In this document: one piece after another, positions 19,501 through 29,499 of the stretch
Layout: each line of letters opens with the position of its first letter
How positions within the stretch are numbered: the first letter of the stretch is position 1
Assembly (NCBI GenBank): GCA_002390285.1
Contig: DGPB01000016.1
Location: 151,334-215,333, forward strand
Source of the DNA: Cellvibrionales bacterium UBA4451
GTDB taxonomy: Bacteria; Pseudomonadota; Gammaproteobacteria; Pseudomonadales; Porticoccaceae
Length of the DNA stretch: 64,000 bases
Direction: 5' to 3'
Translations under genes and position numbers: made by a program
The notes under the pieces: generated by a model
What the model saw: the letters and a program-made list of their open reading frames with translations, nothing else
What the model was told of the DNA's origin: nothing
The model's database searches: none

Positions 19501-20502
19501 ATGAGTCAAGACAGTATTGGAAAGGAAGGCGCGCCTTGGTTGCGTATCAGTTTGATGAGTGTGGCTGTTTATTTGGCCCTGATGCTATTGTTAGGTTGGT
19601 TTTGGAGTGATGAGCCCGAGCCCTTTGATGTCAGTGTCAACGCTGCCGAGCAGAGTGTTAGCGTGGTTGGGGGTAGCACGACAACCGCTACATTGATCGG
19701 TGTTGTGGAAACACTGCTGACCAAGCGCGGTGGTTACATCAGCAATGATATAGCTCCACCCGGAATATGGCTCGATAACCTGCCTAATTGGGAGTATGGG
19801 GCCATTATTCAGGTAAGAGATTTCAGCAAGGCAATGCGAGAAGCATTCAGTCGTTCACAGTCCCAGTCCGCTGAGGATACTGATTTGGCGCTGGCGGAAT
19901 CACGCTTTAATTTTGATCACAATAGCTGGGCACTACCTGCATCTGAGTCAGAGTATCGGGAAGGGGTTGGTTATCTGAGAGGCTACCTTAAGCGGTTGGC
20001 CGATGAGGATGAATACAACGCCCAGTTTTATGCTCGAGCAGATAATTTGCGTTACTGGCTCGGTACGCTGGAAACTCGCTTGGGGAGTTTGTCTCAAAGA
20101 CTTAGCGCCAGTGTCGGGCAGCGCCGAATCAATACAGATTTGTCGGGTGATGTTGCAGGTAAACAGTCTACGGTCACACCTAATGAAGTCGAAGTGAAAA
20201 CCCCTTGGCTTGAAATTGATGATGTTTTTTATGAGGCACGTGGTAGTACTTGGGCAATGATCCAGCTTTTAAAGGCTATAGCAGTCGATTTTGATCAAGT
20301 GCTGGAGAAGAAAAATGCCAAGACTAGTTTGCAGCAAATCATTCGTGAGCTAGAGGCAACACAGGAAGCGGTCTACAGCCCGATGATTCTTAACGGCAGT
20401 GGGTTTGGTTTTCTGGCCAATCATTCTCTGGTGATGGCCTCCTACATTAGTCGTGCTAATGCGGCACTGATAAATATGCGAGAGCTTCTAGAGCAAGGTT
20501 AA
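19501..20502 (+). CDS. DUF2333 family membrane protein
   Basis: Uncharacterised gammaproteobacterial family. From the ATG at 19501 (ggga 9 bases upstream) 333 residues; TTG 19441 or ATG 19483 are alternatives. It has one N-terminal transmembrane helix (about 12-32: LRISLMSVAVYLALMLLLGW) followed by a large, presumably periplasmic domain with WLDNLPNWEYGAIIQVRDF and a helical C-terminus. It follows the copper chaperone gene closely. No catalytic motif is recognised. Confidence 0.75.
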   Translation: MSQDSIGKEGAPWLRISLMSVAVYLALMLLLGWFWSDEPEPFDVSVNAAEQSVSVVGGSTTTATLIGVVETLLTKRGGYISNDIAPPGIWLDNLPNWEYGAIIQVRDFSKAMREAFSRSQSQSAEDTDLALAESRFNFDHNSWALPASESEYREGVGYLRGYLKRLADEDEYNAQFYARADNLRYWLGTLETRLGSLSQRLSASVGQRRINTDLSGDVAGKQSTVTPNEVEVKTPWLEIDDVFYEARGSTWAMIQLLKAIAVDFDQVLEKKNAKTSLQQIIRELEATQEAVYSPMILNGSGFGFLANHSLVMASYISRANAALINMRELLEQG

Positions 20503-20670
20503 AAGATGAGTTGGCAAGATTGACGTTTTTTCGTTAAATTTCTCACAAAATAGTATGAAGTTCAGTGGACAAGAAGAAAGGACGTTTATACTGAGCTCAT
20601 AGAAGTAGTGCCCAGTCGGGCTTATTAATATCAAGACACCAGTGTGTTAAAGGAACTGGGCAGGTGGCTT

Positions 20671-23172
20671 ATGAATACTGACATTCACCCTAATCTGCAA
20701 ACAGCCGTTGCTGTAGGTGAGCACTTGGCGTTAGCCATCCTGAATAGTCAGGATTTGGGTGTGATGTTACTTGATGCTCGGCTCAGGGTTAGATGCTGGA
20801 ACCAATGGTTGGCAGGTTGGACCGGGTTGTCTTCTGCAGACGCCTCTGGGCGGTCGTTTGATTCCCTTTTTACCGGCTTGGTGGGGACTGATTGCACTAA
20901 AGCGATTGATCAGGCGTTATTTCAAAACAGGTTTACCTGTTGGACTCAACAAATTGATCCTGATCGCCTGGATTATATTGAGTCCATCATGGCCGTTGGG
21001 CATCGAGAAATGCCCTTGCATAGGGTGAGTTTTACACCTATTGAGCTGCCAGATATGGGCCGCTGTTGCTTGGTGCAAATTGCTGAAGCGCCGTTTGACC
21101 CCATTATGGCTAAAGCGAGAAGGGATCCTCAGCGTGAGGCTTTTGTTGTTCGAGAGGGGGTGTTCCCGGCGTATCTTGAGTCTTCACACATACCCCTATT
21201 GTTGCTCGATAATCACCATCTCATTCTCGATGCCAATGAGTCGTTGCAGTCGCTTTTTGGTTATAGCTTGGAACAACTGAAACAAAAACCGGTACGAGTA
21301 TTGTTGCCGGGTATTAGTGCAGATACGGATCTCAGGACGGCTCTCGATGGAGCTATAGGTAGTGGTGACGCAGCCTCTATCGAGGGAGCCACTGCAGCAG
21401 GTGAGGATCTCAATCTACGGGTAGAATATTTTCAGTCCGTTGAAAATTCAGAGAGTCATGTGATGGCGTTTCAGGATGTCACCCTTCAGTCGGTGAACCT
21501 TGAGGCACTGTTCCATCAACGAAAATTACTGAGTGCTGTTTTCAGCCAGGTAGTAGATGGTATTTTGATGGTCGACAAGCATGGCCTTGTCGAGCACCTT
21601 AATCCAATTGGTATGGAGTTGTTGGGGGTGAACGACTCCCAGCCAAACCAGTATATCGACGACCTGATGGTGCTGGTCGATGAAGATGGTGAGGTAGTTG
21701 AGTCACCCTGTTTGACAGCATTGACGCGGGGCAAAACCGTCGATGTTGCTGATAACACGATGTTGAAGGTTGGAGGGCAACCACTCCTGCAGGTGGTGGC
21801 GTCAGCAACGCCATTACGTAACCGGCTCAATGAAATGACGGGCGTGGTTCTCGTGTTCCGCTCCGTGAGCGAGGCCCGAAGAATTTCCACTCGGTTGACC
21901 TGGCAGGCTACCCATGACCCGTTGACCGAATTGGGCAATCGTCGCTATCTTGAGAACGAAATTCTCAAGGCAATTGACGCTGCCCATCTAAATGACAGTA
22001 CTCATACGCTGTTGTACATCGATCTTTACAATTTCTCAGTGATTAACGATACCTGTGGACATAATGCGGGTGATGAGCTGCTATGCCAATTTGCAAGAAT
22101 GTTGGAAAAACAGGCCGGTCCCAAAGATGTGGTGGCGAGAATTGGTAATGATGAATTTGCCTTGCTACTTAATGAGCTCGGTGTGGATGAGAGTCGTGAA
22201 TTGGCCGAGCAACTGCTTTGGCAGATAAAAGACTTTAGTTTTCCTTGGGGCGAAAGGCGCTTGAAAGTGGGTGCCAGCATTGGGGCTAAGGTGATTGATC
22301 GGAGTACTACGTCAGAAATTGATGTATTGGTGGAGGCGGGGACATCTTGCGCTTCAGCTAAAGAGTCGGGTCGCAACCGCATCCATTTTCAGTATCGCAG
22401 TGTTGAAGTGGCTGAGCGACAGAGCATTGCCCAATGGATACCTATTATTTCTGAAGCGTTGGAAGAAGATCGTTTTGTTCTTTATTGTCAGCCAATCGTG
22501 CCGGTGGTCAGTAAGGGCGCTAAACATGCGGGGCACTACGAAGTGCTGGTAAGAATGCTTGATCGGGAAGGTGGCATCATTCCTCCAGGCAAGTTTATTC
22601 CCGCTGCCGAGCATTATGGTTTGATAGAGGATATCGACCGCTGGGTACTCGATAAAATCTTTGTCTATTTGCAGGAAACGCCAAATAGTGATCAGTGCTT
22701 TGCGGTGAATTTATCAGGAAAAACGGTCTGTGATGAAGACTTGAAGGATTACATTATTCACAAATTTGATAGCACTGGAGTGGATCCTGCACGGCTACAG
22801 TTCGAGGTGACGGAAACGGCTGCTATCAGACATTTTGACCGGGCAATGGATTTGATTCGTGCGCTCAAGGACAAGGGCTGCTCTTTTTCATTGGATGATT
22901 TTGGCAGCGGGTTGTCCTCCCTGGGCTATCTCAAGGAATTGCCCGTGGACTACTTAAAAATTGACGGTAGCTTTATCAAGAAGATGGAATTAAATGAGGT
23001 GGATTACTCTATGGTGAGTACCATCAACCACTTGGGGCACATTATGGGCATTACGACGATAGCCGAATGTGTGGAGAACGAGACGCAGCTAGCTATGCTG
23101 CAGGAAATCGGCGTGGACTACGCCCAAGGCTTCCTTATCGCCAAGCCTATGCCGCTGGCTAATCTGACATAG
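20671..23172 (+). CDS. PAS-GGDEF-EAL cyclic-di-GMP signalling protein
   Basis: Cytosolic sensor of c-di-GMP turnover, 833 residues from the ATG at 20671 (GTG 20644 is a possible longer start). Order: an N-terminal PAS-like region (about 15-140), a second PAS (about 170-280), a third PAS (about 290-410), a GGDEF domain (about 420-580) and an EAL domain (about 590-830). The GGDEF signature reads GNDEF (492-496), so cyclase activity may be altered. The EAL domain keeps EVLVR (from 624), DDFGSG and KIDGSFI, so phosphodiesterase activity is likely. No transmembrane helix is evident. Confidence 0.9.
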   Translation: MNTDIHPNLQTAVAVGEHLALAILNSQDLGVMLLDARLRVRCWNQWLAGWTGLSSADASGRSFDSLFTGLVGTDCTKAIDQALFQNRFTCWTQQIDPDRLDYIESIMAVGHREMPLHRVSFTPIELPDMGRCCLVQIAEAPFDPIMAKARRDPQREAFVVREGVFPAYLESSHIPLLLLDNHHLILDANESLQSLFGYSLEQLKQKPVRVLLPGISADTDLRTALDGAIGSGDAASIEGATAAGEDLNLRVEYFQSVENSESHVMAFQDVTLQSVNLEALFHQRKLLSAVFSQVVDGILMVDKHGLVEHLNPIGMELLGVNDSQPNQYIDDLMVLVDEDGEVVESPCLTALTRGKTVDVADNTMLKVGGQPLLQVVASATPLRNRLNEMTGVVLVFRSVSEARRISTRLTWQATHDPLTELGNRRYLENEILKAIDAAHLNDSTHTLLYIDLYNFSVINDTCGHNAGDELLCQFARMLEKQAGPKDVVARIGNDEFALLLNELGVDESRELAEQLLWQIKDFSFPWGERRLKVGASIGAKVIDRSTTSEIDVLVEAGTSCASAKESGRNRIHFQYRSVEVAERQSIAQWIPIISEALEEDRFVLYCQPIVPVVSKGAKHAGHYEVLVRMLDREGGIIPPGKFIPAAEHYGLIEDIDRWVLDKIFVYLQETPNSDQCFAVNLSGKTVCDEDLKDYIIHKFDSTGVDPARLQFEVTETAAIRHFDRAMDLIRALKDKGCSFSLDDFGSGLSSLGYLKELPVDYLKIDGSFIKKMELNEVDYSMVSTINHLGHIMGITTIAECVENETQLAMLQEIGVDYAQGFLIAKPMPLANLT

Positions 23173-23223
23173 TTTAAATTGTTGCTCTAATCTTACTTTG
23201 AAGGCTAGGCAGCAAGTATTTAG

Positions 23224-24228
23224 TTACTGGTTTATAGCCAGTGACTGCAAAATTCCCGGGTACTGCTCAGCATTGAGTCTTGGGCCAAATTGGCTCACCA
23301 CGCGGGCTGCTGCCAGACTGGCAAAATCCCCCGCTTCTTGATAATCGTAGCCATGGGTAATGGCATAAAGAAAGGCTCCGGCGAACATATCGCCAGCACC
23401 GTTGGTATCAACGGCAGTAACAGCATGGGGTTGTATACGGTGAAGAGTGTCACCATCGAATACCAGAGCACCCTTGCCACCAAGGGTGATCGCAAAAGTG
23501 CAAGCGGAGCCCTTGAGTTGATCCGCTGCATTTTCTAGTGTGTCGGTGCCTGTCCAGCCCAATGCTTCGGCCTCATTACAGAACAATAAATCAACTCGAT
23601 TCCCCATCATTTCTTTGAGGCCGGCCCCAAAAAATGTGACCATCCCTGGGTCAGATAGGCTCAGCACCGTCTTTACCTCATTCGCCTCGGCAACTTCTCT
23701 GGCTCGGATAGCGGCAGCACGGCCACTATCTGAGGTGACCAGATAGCCTTCCATATAGAGGTATTCAGACTGGGCGATGGCATCAATATTTAGGTTGTCT
23801 ATGGAGACAGTCTCACTGACACCAAGAAAGGTGTTCATGGAGCGTTCGGCATCCGGGGTGATTAATACCAGGCACTTGCCCGTGATCCCTTCCACTTGGT
23901 CGCCGTTTTGATGATAGTCGACGCCTGCTTCTGCTAGGTCATTCAGATAAAACTGGCCATTGTCATCATCTGCTACTTTGCAGGAATAGAAAGCCTTGCC
24001 CCCAAAGCAACTGACAGCGATGATGGTGTTTGCTGCCGAGCCGCCGCTGGCGCGTCGGGAGGCGGTGAGGTGATGATGCAGGTGATCGACTAACTGATTC
24101 TGGCGGGTTTCATCAACCAGTGTCATCAAGCCCTTTTCTACCTGCAGTTGGTGCAGGTCGTTATCGGTCACTTCAATTTCTGTATCCACCAGCGCAGCGC
24201 CGATGCCGTAAATATGATATTTGGCCAT
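23224..24228 (-). CDS. PfkB-family carbohydrate/adenosine kinase
   Basis: Ribokinase-like kinase, 334 residues from the ATG at 24228. The two PfkB signatures are seen: ASGGSAANTIIAVSCFGG (substrate side, about residue 58) and DTNGAGDMFAGAFLYA (anion hole and catalytic Asp, about residue 280). It resembles the adenosine-kinase-like proteins of gammaproteobacteria, with FYSCKVADDDNG and LCNEAEA-type motifs; substrate is likely a nucleoside or sugar but is not fixed by sequence. Divergent from mrcB. Confidence 0.88.
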   Translation of the reverse strand: MAKYHIYGIGAALVDTEIEVTDNDLHQLQVEKGLMTLVDETRQNQLVDHLHHHLTASRRASGGSAANTIIAVSCFGGKAFYSCKVADDDNGQFYLNDLAEAGVDYHQNGDQVEGITGKCLVLITPDAERSMNTFLGVSETVSIDNLNIDAIAQSEYLYMEGYLVTSDSGRAAAIRAREVAEANEVKTVLSLSDPGMVTFFGAGLKEMMGNRVDLLFCNEAEALGWTGTDTLENAADQLKGSACTFAITLGGKGALVFDGDTLHRIQPHAVTAVDTNGAGDMFAGAFLYAITHGYDYQEAGDFASLAAARVVSQFGPRLNAEQYPGILQSLAINQ

Positions 24229-24352
24229 AATCAATAATATGTATGGTTGTTAATTTAGGCGGCTATTATCCTCGTGTTGGGTTCTGAGTAAAGCAGAGAA
24301 AAGGCCTGTTGCTGGGATGTGGCAGGTCAGGCGATCAAACAGGAGCAAATCC

Positions 24353-26674
24353 TTGGCAAAAACAAGGGGTAGGAACAAAAAGCGGGGCAAGCGGAAGGCG
24401 GCTCCTCGGTGGCGTTGGATTAAAAGACTTTTTTGGTTGTCGGTAGCAGTTGGATTGTTATCCCTTCTGGCTCTCGATGCGGTGGTGTATCAAAAATTCA
24501 CTGGCAAGAAGTGGTCATTGCCATCTCATGTATACAGTCGTGCGCTTGAGCTTTATGAGGGAGCCCCCCTTAGTCGAGAACAGTTGATGTGGGAGTTGGA
24601 TGGCTTGGGTTATCGGCGTGTGGCCGCGGCCAAAGCCTCAGGGCAGTACAGTGTCTCTAGTAGGCGGGTGGAAGTTTTTTCTCGTGGATTTGAATTTTGG
24701 GATGGTGAGGAGCCCGCCAGATTGATGACGCTGAGCTTTACTGGCGATAGCGTGTCCGGTTTGGTGGATGCAGGTCGTACTGAAATACCCTTGGTAAGGC
24801 TTGAGCCGATGATTATTGGTGGCATTTATCCTGCGCAAAAAGAAGATCGTGAGCTGGTACAGCTAGGGCAATTGCCGTCAACCCTTGTAGGGGCCTTGGT
24901 GGCAGTGGAGGATCAGGGGTTTTACCGGCATCACGGTGTGTCTTTTAGAGGTATCTCTCGAGCGTTTGTTGCCAACGTAAAGCAGGGGAAGATGGCCCAA
25001 GGTGGAAGTACACTCACCCAGCAGTTGGTCAAAAACTTTTATCTAAATCAACAGCGCACACTGACTCGAAAAGCACTCGAAGCAGTGATGGCGATCTTGC
25101 TGGAAGTTCATTTCAGTAAAGATGACATCCTCGAAACGTATTTTAATGAAGTTTATTTAGGCCAGTCTGGTGATCTGGCTATCCATGGTTTTGGGTTGGC
25201 TAGCCGATACTATTTTCAGAGACCGGTAGAGGAGTTGGAGTTGCACCAAGTGGCGTTGTTGGTCGGGCTAGTTAAGGGTGCTTCTTACTACAACCCTTGG
25301 CGTCACTCTGAGCGGTCGCAACAGCGACGTAACTTGGTGCTCGACGTGATGGCACAGCAGGGCGTAATTGAGGCTAAGCAGGCCGAAGAGGCCAAGCGAA
25401 AACCCTTGGGGGTGGTGTCCTCTAGCGCTAGGGGTGGCCGTTGGCAATACCCCGCCTATCTGGATTTGGTAAAGCGCCAGCTGCGAGAGGATTATCAGGC
25501 TTCGGATCTGGAGACAGAAGGGTTGCGGGTTTTTACTCACTTTGATCCTCAGGTGCAGCGTAAGTTGGAGCGCCGAATGGTTAGCCGGATTGAAAGCTTG
25601 GAGACGGGTTATCGCATTGCTGATGGAAAGTTAGAGGGAGCTTCCGTGGTCGTTAGGGTGGGGGCCGGTGAAGTACTGGCTGTCGCAGGGGGGCGTCAGC
25701 CTGGGTATGCCGGATTCAATCGTGCACTGAATGCACGGCGGCCTATGGGGTCGACGATCAAGCCAGCCGTTTATATGACGGCGCTTGAGAGGCCAGCTTC
25801 ATATACTCTTTCGACTCAAATAGAAGATACACCTATCTCGGTGGGAACCGAGGGGGGCGATGTATGGCAGCCACGAAACTTTGGACGTAAGAGTCATGGC
25901 TTGATACCGCTCTATGAGGGTTTGGGCTATTCCTATAATCAGGCCACGGCCAGGTTGGGCATGAACGTGGGTTTGCCGGCCATTATTAATACAGTGAAGC
26001 GTCTTGGCTATCAGGGAGAGTTGCCTGAACTTCCTTCGCTAATGTTGGGTGCCGTAGCAATGTCACCGCTGGAAGTGGCACAGCTTTATCATACGATTGC
26101 AGCCAATGGCTTCTATTCACCATTGCGCGCGATTAACTCAGTATTTACCGCTGAAAACGTGCCTCTAAAGCGATATCCATTTGAAGCCGAACAGCGTTTT
26201 GATCCAGCAGTAATGCACTTAATTCAATATGCGCTACAAGTGGTTTTGCGGGAAGGTACGGGTAAAAGTGCTTATAAACGCTTGCCGCAAGATCTGGTGC
26301 TGGCCGGCAAAACAGGCACGACCAATGATCAGCGTGATAGCTGGTTCGCCGGTTTTAGCGGCAACTACCTAAGTGTCGTCTGGATGGGCCGCGATGATAA
26401 CGGCAAAACCCCGCTTACTGGCGGTACTGGTGCCTTGCAGCTGTGGACGGATGTTATGTCGGAACTTGATAATCGTTCGTTGGTATTCAATCAGCCGGAG
26501 GGTATTAGCTATCACTGGGTGGAGACGGATACGGGTTTGCTGGGCCGAAAGGGATGTGCCGGATCTCGATATTTGCCCTTTATCGATGGTAGCGAGCCTG
26601 TTGATGCTGGTCGTTGCGTTCCGGAACCACTTGAAAATGTTGTTGACTGGTTAAAAGACAAGCTGGGATGGTGA
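24353..26674 (+). CDS. mrcB: Penicillin-binding protein 1B, bifunctional murein synthase
   Basis: Class A PBP polymerising and cross-linking peptidoglycan in the inner membrane. The TTG at 24353 has aggag 7 bases upstream and gives MAKTRGRNKK; an ATG at 24317 with no ribosome site would add 12 residues. Basic cytoplasmic tail, one transmembrane helix (about 25-45), UB2H-like region, glycosyltransferase domain with EDQGFYRHHGVS and GGSTLTQQLVKNFYL, and transpeptidase domain with STIKPA (SxxK), SYNQ and KTGTTNDQ. About 773 residues. It overlaps the following lipoprotein gene. Confidence 0.95.
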   Translation: MAKTRGRNKKRGKRKAAPRWRWIKRLFWLSVAVGLLSLLALDAVVYQKFTGKKWSLPSHVYSRALELYEGAPLSREQLMWELDGLGYRRVAAAKASGQYSVSSRRVEVFSRGFEFWDGEEPARLMTLSFTGDSVSGLVDAGRTEIPLVRLEPMIIGGIYPAQKEDRELVQLGQLPSTLVGALVAVEDQGFYRHHGVSFRGISRAFVANVKQGKMAQGGSTLTQQLVKNFYLNQQRTLTRKALEAVMAILLEVHFSKDDILETYFNEVYLGQSGDLAIHGFGLASRYYFQRPVEELELHQVALLVGLVKGASYYNPWRHSERSQQRRNLVLDVMAQQGVIEAKQAEEAKRKPLGVVSSSARGGRWQYPAYLDLVKRQLREDYQASDLETEGLRVFTHFDPQVQRKLERRMVSRIESLETGYRIADGKLEGASVVVRVGAGEVLAVAGGRQPGYAGFNRALNARRPMGSTIKPAVYMTALERPASYTLSTQIEDTPISVGTEGGDVWQPRNFGRKSHGLIPLYEGLGYSYNQATARLGMNVGLPAIINTVKRLGYQGELPELPSLMLGAVAMSPLEVAQLYHTIAANGFYSPLRAINSVFTAENVPLKRYPFEAEQRFDPAVMHLIQYALQVVLREGTGKSAYKRLPQDLVLAGKTGTTNDQRDSWFAGFSGNYLSVVWMGRDDNGKTPLTGGTGALQLWTDVMSELDNRSLVFNQPEGISYHWVETDTGLLGRKGCAGSRYLPFIDGSEPVDAGRCVPEPLENVVDWLKDKLGW

Positions 26675-27132
26675 AAATGAAATACCTCTTGAGTATTTTT
26701 ATTGTGCTATTAGCGACGGGCTGTGCGCCTATGATGGCGCCGGTTAGTGGGCCTCAGCCCCCGCCGCCTATACCGCCCACACCACCGCCTCAAAGTGACG
26801 AGTCGGGAGGTGTGCAGGGTGACGTGATAGTGCCCAGCAATCCTGCCCCCGAAAGAGCATCGAACAGTGCCGTGTCTCAGTTGGTGGAAGATGCTTGGCG
26901 CTATAATCGGGCCGGAGATTATGACCGATCTAATGCGGTGGTGGAGCGGGCGCTACGAATCAATCATACAGACCCGGAAATTTACCTTGTCATGGCCTCA
27001 AACTATTTTGCCATGACTCAGTTGCAGCTGGCGGAACAGTTGGTGCGTCAGGGGCTTCCTTTGGCTGGAAGTAATAGCGTGGTAAAACGAGATCTGCAGC
27101 GGCTGCTAAGCCAAATTATCTCTGTCAAATAA
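26668..27132 (+). CDS. TPR-containing lipoprotein downstream of PBP1B
   Basis: 154 residues with a lipoprotein signal (MKYLLSIFIVLLATGC, lipobox LATGC), then a proline-rich linker (PPPPIPPTPPPQ) and a tetratricopeptide repeat region (about 75-150). The start overlaps the mrcB stop by seven bases; an ATG at 26677 is the alternative. Translational coupling to mrcB suggests it may act as an outer-membrane partner of PBP1B, comparable in idea to LpoB of enterobacteria or LpoP of Pseudomonas, which is also a TPR lipoprotein beside ponB. This function is inference from context. Confidence 0.82.
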   Translation: MVKMKYLLSIFIVLLATGCAPMMAPVSGPQPPPPIPPTPPPQSDESGGVQGDVIVPSNPAPERASNSAVSQLVEDAWRYNRAGDYDRSNAVVERALRINHTDPEIYLVMASNYFAMTQLQLAEQLVRQGLPLAGSNSVVKRDLQRLLSQIISVK

Positions 27133-27297
27133 GCGTGTATTACGGGCCACAGAACCACAGGCTTGTTTTTCCTTTCATTTCATAACAGTATGATTGGTTC
27201 AGAAAGAGGGGGCATAATCTGCGGGTAAATAAGTAACAGCGGATCGACCAAAAATTGGCAAGCACTAACCGATAAGGGAACCAACGCTGTCCGTGAG

Positions 27298-29499
27298 ATG
27301 GCGCTGGATATGGCTCGGTCGATGTTTAATGCCTTCCTTCTCGACGTCCATGACAAGCTCATTGATTACTCGCAAAAGCCCTCTGAAGATCAAAAGAGTT
27401 TTGAATTCCTCCATGCTCGCTCCAGAATCAGTGCCAAACATAATGAAATTTCTCGTATTTTCCTAAAAGAGTTGGAGCATTATTTTGACCGATTTGCCGC
27501 CCAAGAGCTAAGTTCACCAGAAGATATCGAAGGTGATGCTGATGAGGGGTTGGCGTTACTGGATCATGATGCTCTGGAGGAAAACATAGCTTTGGCTGCG
27601 ATCCGTAAGCGTGCCGAGATAGATTACCTAGAATCACTTTGGGCGCTAGGCCAGCGGATGTCGCTACTCTATGGTGGTAAGACTATTCCAGAAAACCAGC
27701 TGCCGTTAGCTCCGGGTCGTTTTTGTAGCGCAATCAAACGGGCACTTGCAGTAGCAGATATCCCATTACCTGCCAGGTTGGTGGTATGCAAACTGTTTGA
27801 TCGTCAGGTGGTTTCTCAATTGGGGGCAGTTTACGGTAAAGCTAACGACCTTCTTCTGGAGTTGGGTGTTCTCCCAAATCTGAATTATCAGATAGAAAAG
27901 TCCAAATCAGGTGATTCGGCCAGATTTACGGGTGCGGCGCCACGTAAGCACCAAGAGGTTTCGCAGGCGGGGGTTCAAACCCCATCTATGCTGGCTATGA
28001 ATCAGCCACTGTCGCTCCCATCACAAGACTTGCCGGCACAAGAGTACCAGCATCAACTAGTGGAGAGCATACAATTTCTTCATCAGCGGTTATTGGCTAA
28101 TGCTTCTCCAGAGGAGGTGGCTAGACCGGGTCAGCCTCTGCAATACGCAGGGCATCAGCTGGTAGAGGCAGCAGTACAATTACAACAGCTTGATCAAGTC
28201 ATGGCAGCAGATATACTTTCTGTAGCGCAGGACATTAAGCCGTTAGATATAGCAAAAGCACGGCGCCGCCTCGTCAGCCAACTGAAAGAAATTACGCACT
28301 CAGAGAAAGCTCCGCCCCTGAGCGGAGATGACGTGCGCGCCATCGATTTAGTGGGGATGTTGTTTGAGTATGTGCTCAATGACGAATACCTCCCGGACTG
28401 TATAAAGGCATTACTGAGTTATCTGCACACTCCATTTCTTAAGTTAGCTTTTTCAGAATCAGATTTTTTTAGGCAACAAGAACACCCATCACGTCTGTTA
28501 TTAAACGCTTTGGCCGATGCGGGCGCTCGCTGGGTCCGCAACGATGGTAACGATCAGTTCGATATGCTGGAACAAATTCGCCAGGCAGTACGAGCGGTAT
28601 TGGATGAAGATGAGGTAGATGCAAAACTATTTGCTGGCTTGTTGATGGCCTTTAATAGCACCGTACAGAAGATTGAGCTGCGGGTTCAGTTGCTTGAAAA
28701 GCGTGCCATGGAAAAAGCGCGTGGCGAAGACCGGCTCTGTGAAGTTAAGCAGCGCGTTAACAGAGAAATCCACCAGCGTATTGCAGAAAAAGATATTCCC
28801 TCAGCCATCCTGCTATTTTTATTGCAGCCTTGGACTGACTACTTATCCTTTGTCTTACTGCGCTATGGCGATAATTCAGATGCCTGGTTACATGCATTAG
28901 CACTCGTTGACGATATGTTGTGGGGGGTAGAGTTGAGCGGTTCAGAAAGTGAGTGGTTGCGCTGGCGTCAACACTACCCATGGATGGAGTCGATTATTCA
29001 GCAAGGCTTCGACAGCATTGGGTATGAAACAGGCAAAGCGTTGAAGTTAAAGCGCTCCATCGACCATATCTATCAATTGCGTGAGAGAAACCTCAAGCCA
29101 GACGCTGCGCCGGAAGCCATTCGAAACAAACTGATTCACATGGCCGAAATGAAGGCGGGTGAAAAAGTGGACACATCCCGTATGAGCGAAAAAGAACAGG
29201 ACGTCATCGAGAAGTTGAAATTGATGGAGTTTGGAACCTGGTTTGAGCATCGTGATGGTAAGCGGGAAAAGGTGGCTTGGTGTAACCCCAGCACTTTGCA
29301 CTTTCTGTTTGTGGATCAAAGCGGAAAGCGTTCTGGAATGCGCACTGGCGAGGAGCTTGCTTTAGCGATGGTGGCGGGTGAAATGAGGATAATTTCTGGA
29401 AGCACCAAACCGCTGGTGGAAAGAACAATGGAGGCTATCTTCAGTGAGCTTAATGATCAGGCCCAAGTTCAGCCGCAAGGGGAGCAGCATGCACAGTAA
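27298..29499 (+). CDS. DUF1631 family protein
   Basis: Large (733 residues), mostly helical protein of unknown function common in Pseudomonas-like bacteria and sometimes misnamed thymidine phosphorylase. N-terminal half carries the conserved DUF1631 region; the C-terminus (about 640-710) has GTWFEHRDGKREKVAWCNPS and LHFLFVDQSGKRSG, which looks like a small PilZ-type beta-barrel. The frame is open upstream to 27229 without a standard start, so the ATG at 27298 is used. It overlaps a PilZ gene by 11 bases, supporting a c-di-GMP-related role (inference). Confidence 0.82.
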   Translation: MALDMARSMFNAFLLDVHDKLIDYSQKPSEDQKSFEFLHARSRISAKHNEISRIFLKELEHYFDRFAAQELSSPEDIEGDADEGLALLDHDALEENIALAAIRKRAEIDYLESLWALGQRMSLLYGGKTIPENQLPLAPGRFCSAIKRALAVADIPLPARLVVCKLFDRQVVSQLGAVYGKANDLLLELGVLPNLNYQIEKSKSGDSARFTGAAPRKHQEVSQAGVQTPSMLAMNQPLSLPSQDLPAQEYQHQLVESIQFLHQRLLANASPEEVARPGQPLQYAGHQLVEAAVQLQQLDQVMAADILSVAQDIKPLDIAKARRRLVSQLKEITHSEKAPPLSGDDVRAIDLVGMLFEYVLNDEYLPDCIKALLSYLHTPFLKLAFSESDFFRQQEHPSRLLLNALADAGARWVRNDGNDQFDMLEQIRQAVRAVLDEDEVDAKLFAGLLMAFNSTVQKIELRVQLLEKRAMEKARGEDRLCEVKQRVNREIHQRIAEKDIPSAILLFLLQPWTDYLSFVLLRYGDNSDAWLHALALVDDMLWGVELSGSESEWLRWRQHYPWMESIIQQGFDSIGYETGKALKLKRSIDHIYQLRERNLKPDAAPEAIRNKLIHMAEMKAGEKVDTSRMSEKEQDVIEKLKLMEFGTWFEHRDGKREKVAWCNPSTLHFLFVDQSGKRSGMRTGEELALAMVAGEMRIISGSTKPLVERTMEAIFSELNDQAQVQPQGEQHAQ

